64,000 nt of DNA, taken from contig NZ_BNCL01000002.1 of the NCBI RefSeq assembly GCF_014656455.1, positions 248,001-312,000 on the forward strand, in the 5' to 3' direction. The position numbers were made by a program, and so were the translations under genes. The stretch is from Paracoccus aerius (GTDB lineage: Bacteria; Pseudomonadota; Alphaproteobacteria; Rhodobacterales; Rhodobacteraceae). Under the pieces are notes generated by a model. It was not told the DNA's origin. It saw only the letters and a program-made list of their open reading frames with translations, and did no database searches. Shown one piece after another: positions 36,359-44,949 of this stretch (positions are counted from its first letter, which is position 1; each line of letters starts with the position of its first letter).

Positions 36359-37432
36359 TCAGCTTCTGGCGTGGCGGAAAGGCCAGACCAGGAAATACTT
36401 GCGGATGTTGTCATAGATTTTCGCCAGCCCAAGCGGCTCCAGCAGCAGGAAGCCGATGATCATGGCGCCGTAGATCATCAAGGGCAGGTGCGACAGGAAG
36501 TTCTGGCTGACCGGCACCCAGCCGGATGCGGCAAGGCCCGACACCAGGTTGGTCAGGAAGATCGGCGCCAGCAGCACGAAGCCCGCGCCCAGCCAGGATC
36601 CGATCACCGATCCCAGGCCGCCGACCAACACCATGGCGACCAACTGGATCGACACGTTGAAGCCGAACTGTTCCGGCGTCACCGCGCGATAGAAGCAGAA
36701 GGCCAGGATCGCGCCCGTCACGCCGCCCATGAAGGATGACGTGAAGAAGGCCATCAGCTTGGTCTTGAACGGGTCCACCCCGATCACGGCGGCGGCGAAG
36801 TCCTTGTCGCGGATGGCGACCAGGGCGCGGCCGAAGGACGTGCGCTTGACGTTCATGAAGAACACCGTCAGCAGCACCGCCCAGCCAAGCGCCAGCCAAT
36901 ATCGGGCGGCAAGGCTTTCAATGGGCAGGAACAGGAAGCTGACCGCGGGCGTGCGCAATGTGGCGTGCGCGCCCCCGGAAATCGCGGGCACGTTCACCAC
37001 GACCCAGTCGACCAGATACTGCATCGCCAGCGTGGCCATCACCAGGTAAAGCCCCTTCACCCGCAGCGCGGCACCCCCGAAGATCGCGCCGATCACCGCC
37101 GAGATCAGCCCGGACAGCAGCAGCGCCAATTCGAAGGGCACGCCCGCCCGGACCAGGTGGATGGATGCATAGGCCCCGATCGCCATCACGGCGGCAAAGC
37201 CGAAATGCAACTGACCCGCCAGGCCCATCAGCAGCGTCAAGGACAGTGCGGCGGCCGACCAGATCACCCAGGGCAGGACATAGCTGCCCAGATACAGGGG
37301 CGAGACGAACAACGGGGCCAGCAGCGCCAGCACCAGAAGCGCGATCACCAGCCAGCGGTCCGTGGGGATCTTCCACAGCTTGCGGTCGGCCTGATAGCTG
37401 GTGTGATACGTCCCCGAGAGGCGATAGAACAT
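36359..37432 (-). CDS. livM: Branched-chain-type ABC transporter permease (LivM type)
   Basis: This 357-residue permease has ~9-10 transmembrane segments and the LivM signature GLAGQLHFGFAAVMAIGAYASIHLV near residue 95. The later loop GGLGSVIGSWLGAGFVLLAPIFLTNL contacts the ATPase. It pairs with the LivH-type permease, whose stop lies four bases upstream. Confidence 0.92.
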   Translation of the reverse strand: MFYRLSGTYHTSYQADRKLWKIPTDRWLVIALLVLALLAPLFVSPLYLGSYVLPWVIWSAAALSLTLLMGLAGQLHFGFAAVMAIGAYASIHLVRAGVPFELALLLSGLISAVIGAIFGGAALRVKGLYLVMATLAMQYLVDWVVVNVPAISGGAHATLRTPAVSFLFLPIESLAARYWLALGWAVLLTVFFMNVKRTSFGRALVAIRDKDFAAAVIGVDPFKTKLMAFFTSSFMGGVTGAILAFCFYRAVTPEQFGFNVSIQLVAMVLVGGLGSVIGSWLGAGFVLLAPIFLTNLVSGLAASGWVPVSQNFLSHLPLMIYGAMIIGFLLLEPLGLAKIYDNIRKYFLVWPFRHARS

Positions 37433-37436
37433 GGCG

Positions 37437-38315
37437 TCAGATCCTCTCGATGTCTTCTCGGCCGAAGATGCCGAAGGGGCGGACCATGATGGTCAGCAGG
37501 ATGATGAGCGAGGTGACGACATCGCGCGTCGATCCGCCCGCGAAGCTGTCCAGGTATCCGGGAATGACCGTGCCCAGCACGCCCACAAGGATGCCGCCCA
37601 CCAGGACGCCGGGCACTGAATCGACGCCGCCCAGGATCACCACGGCGACCGCCGGGAACAGCAGCGCGGACAGCGTCCAGTCCACCCCCTGCGACGATCC
37701 CCACAGCGCCCCCGCGACCACGGCGGCGATGCCCGCCAGGCCCCAGGAAATGCCGATGGCGCGTTCCACGGAAATGCCCACGGCCCAGCTTGACACATGA
37801 TCGTCCGACACGGCGCGCAGCTTGGTACCGGTCCGGGTGCGGAAGAACAGAAGCGAGGCGCCGACCAGAGCCAAGGCCACGATTCCGCCGTAAAGCGAGG
37901 TGCGGTTGATGAACACGTCGCCGATGATGATGGGCGCAAAGCCGATCCCCAGGTCGATGGGCTTGGGCGCGGATCCCAGGATGCCCGGCACCATGCCGCG
38001 CAGCAGGATCTCAAGCCCCAGGGTCAGCATCACCACCATGATGACCGGCTGGCCGACCATGCGGCGCAGCAGCAGCCGTTCCACCACCAGGCCAAAGCCG
38101 AACATGATCGCGGCGGCGATGGGAATGGCGATCCAGACATTGAGGCCCCAAGCCATGACCAGCCAGACCGCGTAGCCCGCCGTCATCACCAGGGCGCCCT
38201 GCGCCAGGTTCGGAACGCCTGCGGACTTGTAGATCAGCACGAAGCCCAAGGCGACCAGCGAATACATCAGCCCGGTCAGCGCGCCCGAAATCAGCAGTTC
38301 CAGGAAATATGCCAT
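37437..38315 (-). CDS. livH: Branched-chain-type ABC transporter permease (LivH type)
   Basis: This 292-residue permease has ~8 transmembrane helices. It carries the LivH features LMYSLVALGFVLIYKSAGVPNLAQGALVMTAGYAV near the N-terminus and VILGGVDSVPGVLVGGILVGVLGTV near residue 225. ATG 38315 overlaps the stop of the acyl-CoA ligase by one base (TGATG). A GTG one codon earlier would give a four-base overlap. Either way the two are translationally coupled. Confidence 0.92.
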   Translation of the reverse strand: MAYFLELLISGALTGLMYSLVALGFVLIYKSAGVPNLAQGALVMTAGYAVWLVMAWGLNVWIAIPIAAAIMFGFGLVVERLLLRRMVGQPVIMVVMLTLGLEILLRGMVPGILGSAPKPIDLGIGFAPIIIGDVFINRTSLYGGIVALALVGASLLFFRTRTGTKLRAVSDDHVSSWAVGISVERAIGISWGLAGIAAVVAGALWGSSQGVDWTLSALLFPAVAVVILGGVDSVPGVLVGGILVGVLGTVIPGYLDSFAGGSTRDVVTSLIILLTIMVRPFGIFGREDIERI

Positions 38316-40264
38316 CACGCGGCCCCCTTCACGTCGGACAGCCGCAGCACCCGGTCCAGGGACCCTGTCTGGCCGTTTTCATAGGTGATCTTGGCCTTGA
38401 AATCGATCTGGTCGTCGCCCCGGTTCAGCGCCTCGATGATCGGGCCATAGCGGTCGTCGATCACGTTGCGCTTGAGCTTGCGGGTGCGGGTGACCTCTCC
38501 GTCGTCGGGGTCGAATTCCTTGTGCAGGTTCACGAAGCGGTCGATGGACAGCCCATGCGGAAGATGCGCGTTCACCGCCGCGATCTCTCCGCGGATCAGG
38601 TCATAGATGCGGGGCTGCTGGGACAGTTCGGCATAGGAGGTATAGGCCACGCCATGTTCCTGCGCCCATTGGCCCACAGCCTGGAAGTCGACGCAGACGA
38701 TCGCCACCAGCATGTCGCGGCCCTGCCCGATCACCGCGGCGTCCTTGATATAGGCGCTGAACTTCAGCCGGTTCTCGATATAGGTGGCGATGAAGCGGGT
38801 GCCGTCGCGCTTTTCCACCACTTCGGACACCCGGCCCAGCACGACCAGCTGGCCGTCAGGCTCGATCTGGCCCGCGTCCCCTGTGTGCAGCCAGCCGTCC
38901 TGCAACGCCTCGGCGCTGGCCTTGGGGTTCTGGAAATAGCCGTCGAAGATGTTGTCGCCGCGCAGCAGGATCTCTCCATGCTCGTCGATCTTCATCTCGA
39001 CGCCGGGGAAGGGGCGGCCGACCGTGGTCAGCGAGATGTCCTCGGGCTTTTGCGCAACCGCCAGGGCGCAGTTTTCCGTTTGGCCATAGAACTGGCGCAG
39101 GTTCAGCCCGATGGCGCGGAACCACAGGAACACGTCCTCGCCGATGGCCTCTCCGGCGGTATAGGCGCGCTTCACGCGGCCCAGGCCAAGCTGGTCGCGG
39201 ATCGGGCCATAGATCAGCCATTCGCCCAGGAATCGCGTCAGACCGCCGCCCGCAGGCTTGCCGTCCAGCCGCGCCCGTTCGGCCTCCATCGCGCGGGGCA
39301 TGAAGTAATCATACAGCCTGCGCTTCAGGCCGGTGGTTTCCGCGATCCCCACCTGCACGCGCGTCAGCATGGCCGACCAGGCGCGGGGCGATGCGAAATA
39401 CAGCGTGGGCGCCATTTCCCGCAGGTCGTGCAGGGCGGTTTCATTCGCCTCGGGGATGTTGACGGTAAAGCGCAATTCCATCGCCGCGCCGACCGAGAAG
39501 ATGAAGTCGCCGACCCAAGCCATCGGCAGATAGGCCATGTGGACCTCGCCCTGCTGGAAATAGCCGGCGGCGGCGGCGTTGCGGACACCTGACAGGACAT
39601 GGCCGTGCTTCAGCGGAATGCCCTTTGGCGCGCCGGTGGTGCCGGACGAATGCATCAGCACGACGGTGTCGTGGATCGTGGACCGGGCGATCAGCGCCTG
39701 GGCCAGGCCCGGATCGGCTTTCAGCCGCGCCGCACCTTCGGCCCGGACCGCGTCGAAGCCCGCCACGCCGGCCGGTTCGCGGCCCGCAAGCCCGCGCGGG
39801 TCGTCATAGATCACCAGGTCCAGATGCTGCCAGCGGCCCTTGGCCTCCAGCATCTTGTCCACCTGCTCCTGGTCCTCGGCGACCGCCACGCGGATATCCT
39901 CGCGCTCCATCTGGGCGGCCAGTTCCTCGGTGGGCGCATCGGCATAGGCGGGCGAGGGGATGGCGCGCAGGCAGGCCGCGCCCAGCATCGCGAAATACAG
40001 GTTCGGGCGGTTGTCGCCGATCACCATCACCACGTCGCCCGGCTTCACGCCGCGCGCTTCAAGCCCGGCCGCGAATTCCACCACGGCCCGCAGGTAGTCG
40101 GCCCAGGTGTATTCCTGCCAGATGCCGTGGTCGCGTTCGCGCATGGCGACCTGGTTCGGCACCTCGGCCGCGTTCTGCGCCAGGCGCGCCAGGATCGTGT
40201 CGTCCTGGCGCCAGTTCGGATGCAGCGCCTGGGCCTGCGCGATGTTCACCGGATCATGCTGCAT
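38315..40264 (-). CDS. AMP-forming acyl-CoA ligase (long-chain fatty-acid-CoA ligase type)
   Basis: This 649-residue ligase has complete family motifs: ATP loop VVLMHSSGTTGAPKGIPLKHGH (residues ~195-215), the A5-type motif FYGQTENCALAV, GWLHTGDAGQIEPDGQLVVLGR, and a late hinge region. Sequence and length match the FadD15-like long-chain branch, but such genes embedded in Liv-type operons often act on aromatic or cyclic acids. Its position between the LivG ATPase and LivH permease genes, with overlaps on both sides, suggests the imported acid is ligated to CoA on entry (vectorial acylation). The start overlaps the livG stop by eleven bases. Confidence 0.9.
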   Translation of the reverse strand: MQHDPVNIAQAQALHPNWRQDDTILARLAQNAAEVPNQVAMRERDHGIWQEYTWADYLRAVVEFAAGLEARGVKPGDVVMVIGDNRPNLYFAMLGAACLRAIPSPAYADAPTEELAAQMEREDIRVAVAEDQEQVDKMLEAKGRWQHLDLVIYDDPRGLAGREPAGVAGFDAVRAEGAARLKADPGLAQALIARSTIHDTVVLMHSSGTTGAPKGIPLKHGHVLSGVRNAAAAGYFQQGEVHMAYLPMAWVGDFIFSVGAAMELRFTVNIPEANETALHDLREMAPTLYFASPRAWSAMLTRVQVGIAETTGLKRRLYDYFMPRAMEAERARLDGKPAGGGLTRFLGEWLIYGPIRDQLGLGRVKRAYTAGEAIGEDVFLWFRAIGLNLRQFYGQTENCALAVAQKPEDISLTTVGRPFPGVEMKIDEHGEILLRGDNIFDGYFQNPKASAEALQDGWLHTGDAGQIEPDGQLVVLGRVSEVVEKRDGTRFIATYIENRLKFSAYIKDAAVIGQGRDMLVAIVCVDFQAVGQWAQEHGVAYTSYAELSQQPRIYDLIRGEIAAVNAHLPHGLSIDRFVNLHKEFDPDDGEVTRTRKLKRNVIDDRYGPIIEALNRGDDQIDFKAKITYENGQTGSLDRVLRLSDVKGAA

Positions 40265-41036
40265 GGCGGGGCTTTCCGATATAGGCCTCGACCACGCGCG
40301 GATCCGCAATGGCTTCGCGTGCCGGGCCTTGGGCGATTTCCTGGCCGTTGTTCAGGACCAGCACCCGGTCGCAGAGCGCGGTCACGACATCCATGTGATG
40401 CTCGATGATCAGGACCGTCAGGCCCAATGCCTCCTGCGCATCCAGGATGAAGCGGACCATGTATTCCTTTTCTTCCTGGTTCATGCCGGCCATGGGTTCG
40501 TCCAGAACCAGCAGCTTGGGCTCGGCGCAAAGCGCGCGGGCCAGTTCGACGCGCTTCTGCAAGCCCAGGGGGATCACGTCGACATGTTCGTCGCGGGCAG
40601 GGGCCAGTTGCAGAAGGTCGATCACCTCTTCGACATGGCGGCGATGGGCCACTTCTTCCTTTTGCGCCCACCACGGATAGAAGAACGAGGCCAGCGGATT
40701 GGGCTTCATGAAGATGTGCCGCCCCATCAGGATGTTGTCCAGGACCGACATGCCGTGGAACAGCGCGACGTTCTGGAAGGTCCGCGCCACGCCCATGGAC
40801 GCGATGCGGAACGGCTTCAGCCCGTTGATCTGCCGGCCGTCCAGCGTGATGCGGCCTTCCTGCGGCGGATAGAAGCCGGTGATGGCATTGACCAGCGTGG
40901 TCTTTCCCGAGCCGTTCGGCCCGACCAGCCCGAAAATCTCGCCCCGCTGCACCGCGACCGAGACATTCTTCAAGGCAACCACGCCGCCGAAGCGGCGGGT
41001 GATGTTGTCGCAGACAAGAACGCTGTCGCCGCTCAT
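40254..41036 (-). CDS. livG: Branched-chain-type ABC transporter ATP-binding protein (LivG type)
   Basis: This 260-residue ATPase has Walker A GPNGSGKTTLVNAITGFY, with the LivG feature of a long insert (MGRHIFMKPNPLASFFYPWWAQKEE) after the Q-loop. It continues with IPLGLQKRVELARALCAEPKLLVLDEPMAGMNQEEKEYM and switch His in LIIEHHMDVV. It leads a seven-gene operon reading livG, ligase, livH, livM, binding protein, livF, PaaK-like. A LysR gene diverges from it. Confidence 0.92.
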   Translation of the reverse strand: MSGDSVLVCDNITRRFGGVVALKNVSVAVQRGEIFGLVGPNGSGKTTLVNAITGFYPPQEGRITLDGRQINGLKPFRIASMGVARTFQNVALFHGMSVLDNILMGRHIFMKPNPLASFFYPWWAQKEEVAHRRHVEEVIDLLQLAPARDEHVDVIPLGLQKRVELARALCAEPKLLVLDEPMAGMNQEEKEYMVRFILDAQEALGLTVLIIEHHMDVVTALCDRVLVLNNGQEIAQGPAREAIADPRVVEAYIGKPRHAA

Positions 41037-41140
41037 GCGCGGATGAGCCCGTTGACTGGGTGCATAGCCTGTCCTCCCAAACAGTCTTGCGGCCGACTCC
41101 TCCTCCGAAGCCGGCAGGGAAAGGCTAGCATCGGTTCTGT

Positions 41141-41158
41141 TTTTCGGTAAACCGAAAA
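41141..41158. promoter_or_regulatory. 18-bp perfect palindrome, candidate LysR operator
   Basis: TTTTCGGT (41141-41148) and ACCGAAAA (41151-41158) are perfect 8-bp arms with a two-base centre. It lies in the 152-base shared region between the LysR gene (31 bases from its ATG) and livG. Position and symmetry suit a LysR-type recognition site controlling both directions. Confidence 0.6.
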
Positions 41159-41188
41159 GAATAGGAAAACCGTTTCAGGATTCTTGAA

Positions 41189-42118
41189 ATGCATCCGAAT
41201 CTGGTCGATCACCTGCGGGCCTTCTGCGCCATCGCCGACACGGGCAGCCTGACGGCGGCGGCCAAGGGATTGCGGCGGCCGATTTCATCCGTCAGCTATT
41301 CGCTGGCGCAACTGGAACAACAATGCGGCTTTCCGCTGCTGGGGCGCGGCACCAGCCGGGCCGAGCTGACCGAACGCGGCCGCGTGCTGCTGGCCGAGGC
41401 GCGCAGCGTCGTCGAACGCGCCCGCAGCTTCACCACCCATGCGCAATCGCTGGAAAAGGGCGAGGAAACGCGGCTGCGGGTGCTGATCGACGTGCTGTTT
41501 CCCCGCGCGGACCTGAACCAGGCCCTGCGGGCCTTCGCGGCGGATCATCCGCACGCCCGGTTCCAGTTCTTCAATTCATCGCTGGCAACGCTGTGGGACG
41601 ACCTGCGGATCGGGAACTTCGACTTTGCCCTGACGCTGGCCGCCGCGATCCCCTCGGACATCGCCGCCCGCCACCTGGGGACCGAGACGCTGGGCCCGGT
41701 CTGCGCGACGGGGCACCGGCTGGCGGGGCTGCCGCAGCCGCTGGCGATGCGCGCCTTTGACCGGGAACGGCAGATCTATTACGTGGGGTCCCCGCAGATC
41801 GACATGGAGCGGGTGGGACGTTTGTTTTCCACCGATGTGTGGACGGTGAACGATGTCGAATCCATCAAGTCGATGGTGACGGCGGGGCTTGGCTGGTGCT
41901 TTTCCGCCAGCCGCACCTTCGAGCCCGAGATCGCGCGGGGCGAGGTCATGCGCCTGACCTGCGAGGACATGCAGTTCCATCCGGTCCGCACCGTGGTCGT
42001 GGCCTGGCCCGCGCATCGCAGGCCAGGCCCCCTGGGTCGCCAGATGGTGCAGGCCCTGGCCGATCAGTACGGCCAGGGCGATGGCATGGCAGGCGTCCTC
42101 AGGCCAGAAGCCCGGTAA
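41189..42118 (+). CDS. LysR-family transcriptional regulator
   Basis: This 309-residue regulator has the N-terminal winged helix at residues ~5-65 (LVDHLRAFCAIADTGSLTAAAKGLRRPISSVSYSLAQLEQQCGFPLLGR), followed by a periplasmic-binding-like effector domain. It diverges from the Liv/CoA-ligase operon and most likely controls it in response to the imported acid or its CoA ester. Its 3' end overlaps the convergent peroxidase gene by 20 bases. Confidence 0.9.
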   Translation: MHPNLVDHLRAFCAIADTGSLTAAAKGLRRPISSVSYSLAQLEQQCGFPLLGRGTSRAELTERGRVLLAEARSVVERARSFTTHAQSLEKGEETRLRVLIDVLFPRADLNQALRAFAADHPHARFQFFNSSLATLWDDLRIGNFDFALTLAAAIPSDIAARHLGTETLGPVCATGHRLAGLPQPLAMRAFDRERQIYYVGSPQIDMERVGRLFSTDVWTVNDVESIKSMVTAGLGWCFSASRTFEPEIARGEVMRLTCEDMQFHPVRTVVVAWPAHRRPGPLGRQMVQALADQYGQGDGMAGVLRPEAR

Positions 42119-43922
42119 AGCGCAGCATTGCCTTGAGGCTGTCGATCGGCTGGGACGGCTGGAACAGATGCGGCGACCAGCGGTGCCCGTCGATCTTGGC
42201 GTTCCAGTAGGAACCGGCGTCGTTGACCACCAGCCCGATCAGCGTGTTGGCGACCAGATGGCTGCCAAGCGCCCCCAGGTGGTTGCCGCCGACCAGTTCG
42301 GCTTCGCGCAGGACATAGAACCACAACGGAGTCGCGGCATCCAGGCCGGGGGCCACCAGGAAATCGCGTCCCTCCGAGACCTGCTCGGGCGTCAGCACCG
42401 GGATCGGGCGATAAAGCCCGGTCGCGTTGATCGCCTCGATCAGGGCCTGGGCCGAGGGCATGTTCAGCCGGTATCCGCGCCGCAGGTTGCGCATGGCCAG
42501 CCGCTTCATCATCGGCGGGGTGCCCGGCCTGGACGCCTGGTTCACCATGTCGTCCAGGGGCGGGGCCAGATGGGTGTCGATCCTGCGGGCTGAACGCCGT
42601 GGCGTTTCGGCATTGACCATGCGGTCCCATTCGATCACCCAGTTTCCGGGAAGATTGGTCCCCGGTGGCAGTGACGAATCGGGCCGCATCTTGCCGCCGC
42701 CGGTAAAGGCGAACAGCAATTCGAAGCTGGCAAAGGGCAGGATCTGCGTGGACCCGGCAACGGGCGTGCCGAAGAAGCGGTTGTGATCATAGCCGCCGCG
42801 CACCATCGAGTGGCCGAAGCGGAAGCCCGCGACCGAGAACTCCAGCGGCATCGGCAACTTGGCGGGATTAGCAGGCGGGTTGTCGGCCAGGAACTCGGCG
42901 TAAAGCGGCGCCCCGGTGGCCAGCACCTCGTCCACGACATCGTTTGCGCAAATTCCCGGCAGGAAGCTGTTCAAGACCAGCCACTGGTAATGAAAGCGGG
43001 TCAGGCGCCGGGCTTCCTCGAAATCGTGGCCGAGGTCCACCATCCGGTTGTGCAGGCGCAGGAAGGCCACATGCAGTTGCGCCACCAGCAGGTTTTCATC
43101 GTTGCGCCCGTCGCCGATGATGGCCCGGCTGCGGATCGGGCCGTCAGCATCGACGAAATTGTCGCGCAGGGCGGGATCCAGGGCATTCAGCTCGGCTTCC
43201 GTGATATCGCCCCGGTCCAGGAGGAACCCAAGCCGCAGCAGATCCGCCGCAGGATCGGCGGGCAGCGGCGGCCGGCCATCGCCGGAATCGGCCGTGACAC
43301 CCAAACGCATCTTGTCGGTGAAGGTCGGGTGACGCATCAGTTGGGCCAGCTTGGTCGCGAAGGCCCCCTGACCGGGCGAATCCCCGTAAAGGCTGTCAAG
43401 CGCCAGCGTCCCTTCGCGCAGGTTGTCCAACCCCTGTTCGACCTGCACCCGGTCCATCGGGTCGATATCGCCCACGATCTCGGACAGGCCGGGAACCTCG
43501 CGATCGGTATTGGCGGTGATGTCGTGGTCGATGAACTGGCCGAAATAGGTCAGGATCGGCGGGATCGAGGCGTCGCCGGGGTCCGTCGTCTCGACCGCCA
43601 TGCTTTCGGCAAGCTGGTCAAGCGCCGCCAGCGTCGCGGGGCCGGCAGGCAGGCCGGGCGCATCGCGGAACAGATAGCGGAAAGCCCCCGGCGCCGTGGA
43701 TATCGCCATCGAACGCGTGGCTGCCGTGGCGGTGCTTGCCACTGCGCCCTCGACAACGGCCGAGATCGGCTTGGCATCCAGGCGCTCAAGCGCCTCGGCG
43801 GGGTTTTCAAGAACCGCCGCGCCGCGGGCAAAGGGGGGGCTGGGGGGACCGTCTGAAGGCACGGGCTGCAGTGCGGCCGTATCCTGGACGATGCGCGTTC
43901 CGTGGCTGAGAGAAAACAACAT
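42099..43922 (-). CDS. Animal-type haem peroxidase family protein
   Basis: This 607-residue protein belongs to the peroxidase-cyclooxygenase superfamily. The distal site is YFGQFIDHDITAN (residues ~125-137; the His is the distal base and the following Asp a Ca2+ ligand). The proximal site is FSVAGFRFGHSMVRGGYDHNRFF (residues ~285-310), with the His that binds haem iron, and NDENLLVAQLHVAFLRLHNRMV precedes it. The N-terminus has no evident signal peptide, so its location is unclear. It stands alone, convergent with the LysR gene. Bacterial relatives oxidise halides, phenols or other small donors; the donor here is unknown. ATG 43922 follows GGAG by six bases. Confidence 0.88.
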   Translation of the reverse strand: MLFSLSHGTRIVQDTAALQPVPSDGPPSPPFARGAAVLENPAEALERLDAKPISAVVEGAVASTATAATRSMAISTAPGAFRYLFRDAPGLPAGPATLAALDQLAESMAVETTDPGDASIPPILTYFGQFIDHDITANTDREVPGLSEIVGDIDPMDRVQVEQGLDNLREGTLALDSLYGDSPGQGAFATKLAQLMRHPTFTDKMRLGVTADSGDGRPPLPADPAADLLRLGFLLDRGDITEAELNALDPALRDNFVDADGPIRSRAIIGDGRNDENLLVAQLHVAFLRLHNRMVDLGHDFEEARRLTRFHYQWLVLNSFLPGICANDVVDEVLATGAPLYAEFLADNPPANPAKLPMPLEFSVAGFRFGHSMVRGGYDHNRFFGTPVAGSTQILPFASFELLFAFTGGGKMRPDSSLPPGTNLPGNWVIEWDRMVNAETPRRSARRIDTHLAPPLDDMVNQASRPGTPPMMKRLAMRNLRRGYRLNMPSAQALIEAINATGLYRPIPVLTPEQVSEGRDFLVAPGLDAATPLWFYVLREAELVGGNHLGALGSHLVANTLIGLVVNDAGSYWNAKIDGHRWSPHLFQPSQPIDSLKAMLRFTGLLA

Positions 43923-43949
43923 GGTAAACTCCGGGCAATCGTGATCAAA

Positions 43950-43994
43950 TCGGCGCGAATACACGCCGAATAATGCAGTTCCGCAGAAATGCGG
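43950..43994 (-). promoter_or_regulatory. Two hairpins in the peroxidase leader
   Basis: TCGGCG (43950-43955) pairs with CGCCGA (43964-43969), and CCGCA (43981-43985) pairs with TGCGG (43990-43994) around a four-base loop. Both lie within 75 bases of the peroxidase ATG and would be in its 5' leader, where they could influence translation or stability. Confidence 0.35.
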
Positions 43995-44166
43995 TTAGCG
44001 GGATTTCCGGGCCGTTATTCCGCCGGGCAATTAATCCTCGAAGCAATAAATATCATTAATCGCGGGATGAATCTACAAATAATGAAGGATAATATATAAG
44101 TTGAATTACCGGTTTTAAAATAAACCCGGAACAAGCATTTTCAAATGCTTCCGCAATAGCGGCTAT
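43995..44166. other. AT-rich intergenic stretch
   Basis: The segment at about 44035-44130 is very AT-rich compared with the surrounding GC-rich genes, with stretches such as AAATAATGAAGGATAATATATAAG. No gene is found on either strand. It probably holds the peroxidase promoter and the 3' end of the SDR operon. Confidence 0.5.
44109..44150 (-). terminator. Paired hairpins after the SDR gene
   Basis: On the minus strand, 17 bases after the SDR stop, AAGCATTT (44133-44140) and AAATGCTT (44143-44150) form perfect arms with a two-base gap. A second imperfect stem follows (CCGGTTTTA 44109-44117 with TAAACCCGG 44121-44129, one mismatch). There is no strong T-run. They are candidates for ending the TRAP operon transcript. 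Confidence 0.4.
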
Positions 44167-44949
44167 TCAAGGCGTCCGTTGGGTTCCCTCTTCGCGGCGC
44201 AGCGCGGGCAGGCCGACCCCGGTGGCATCGAATCCCCCATCGACCGCCAGCGTCTGCCCGCTGATGAAACTGGCCTTGTCCGAGCACAGGAAGACGATGG
44301 CTTCGGCAATCTCGCGCGCCTCGCCATAGCGGTTCAGGGGAATGGCGTCGTAATAGGCGCTGATGATTTCCGGCGCATGGACGGCCATTGCCAGCTTGGT
44401 CCTGACCGGGCCGGGCGCCACGCAATTGACGCGGATGCCCTGTTCGCCCAGTTCGGCCGCGAATTGCTTGGTCAGGTGAATGACGGCTGCCTTGGACGTG
44501 CCATAGGCCACCCGCAGCGTCGATGCCCGCAGCCCGGAAATCGAGGCGATGTTGACGATGGCGCCGTTGGTTTTCGCCAGTTCCGGGACCGCTGCTTGGG
44601 TGCAAAGAAATACGCCGTCCAGGTTCGTGGCCATTACTTCGCGCCACTGCTCGAAGCTGGTCTGGCCCACGCGGGAAAACAGCGCAACACCCGCATTGTT
44701 GACCAGGGCATCGACGCGGCCCCACTGGCCGACCACGCTGCGGATCACGCCATCGACGCTTTGCGGGTCCGAAATGTCGGCTTCGACCGCAAGGACGTTC
44801 TCCATGGGATCGCAGGTGCGGTGCAGTTCCTCGACGTCGCGGTCCACGACGGCGACGCGCCAGCCCTGTTCCAGGAAAATCTCGGTCGCGGCCAGGCCGA
44901 TGCCCCGGCAACCCCCGGTCACGATTGCCACCTTGGCGTCCTGCGTCAT
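44167..44949 (-). CDS. SDR-family NAD(P)-dependent oxidoreductase
   Basis: This 260-residue classical short-chain dehydrogenase has coenzyme loop TGGCRGIG at residues ~11-18, NNAG near 88, the catalytic Ser region IVNIASISG, and the catalytic YxxxK as YGTSK. The C-terminal substrate loop ends GQTLAVDGGFDATG. A conserved Asp after beta-2 (VVDRD) suggests NAD preference. It is the last gene of the TRAP operon; its ATG overlaps the stop of the PPC gene by four bases. It probably oxidises a hydroxyl group of the imported compound or a breakdown intermediate. Confidence 0.9.
   Translation of the reverse strand: MTQDAKVAIVTGGCRGIGLAATEIFLEQGWRVAVVDRDVEELHRTCDPMENVLAVEADISDPQSVDGVIRSVVGQWGRVDALVNNAGVALFSRVGQTSFEQWREVMATNLDGVFLCTQAAVPELAKTNGAIVNIASISGLRASTLRVAYGTSKAAVIHLTKQFAAELGEQGIRVNCVAPGPVRTKLAMAVHAPEIISAYYDAIPLNRYGEAREIAEAIVFLCSDKASFISGQTLAVDGGFDATGVGLPALRREEGTQRTP

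Noticed and set aside
42099..42118. Possible frameshift or misassembly where the LysR and peroxidase genes overlap
   Set aside because: Both frames end normally. A 20-base convergent overlap of stop regions is tolerated.
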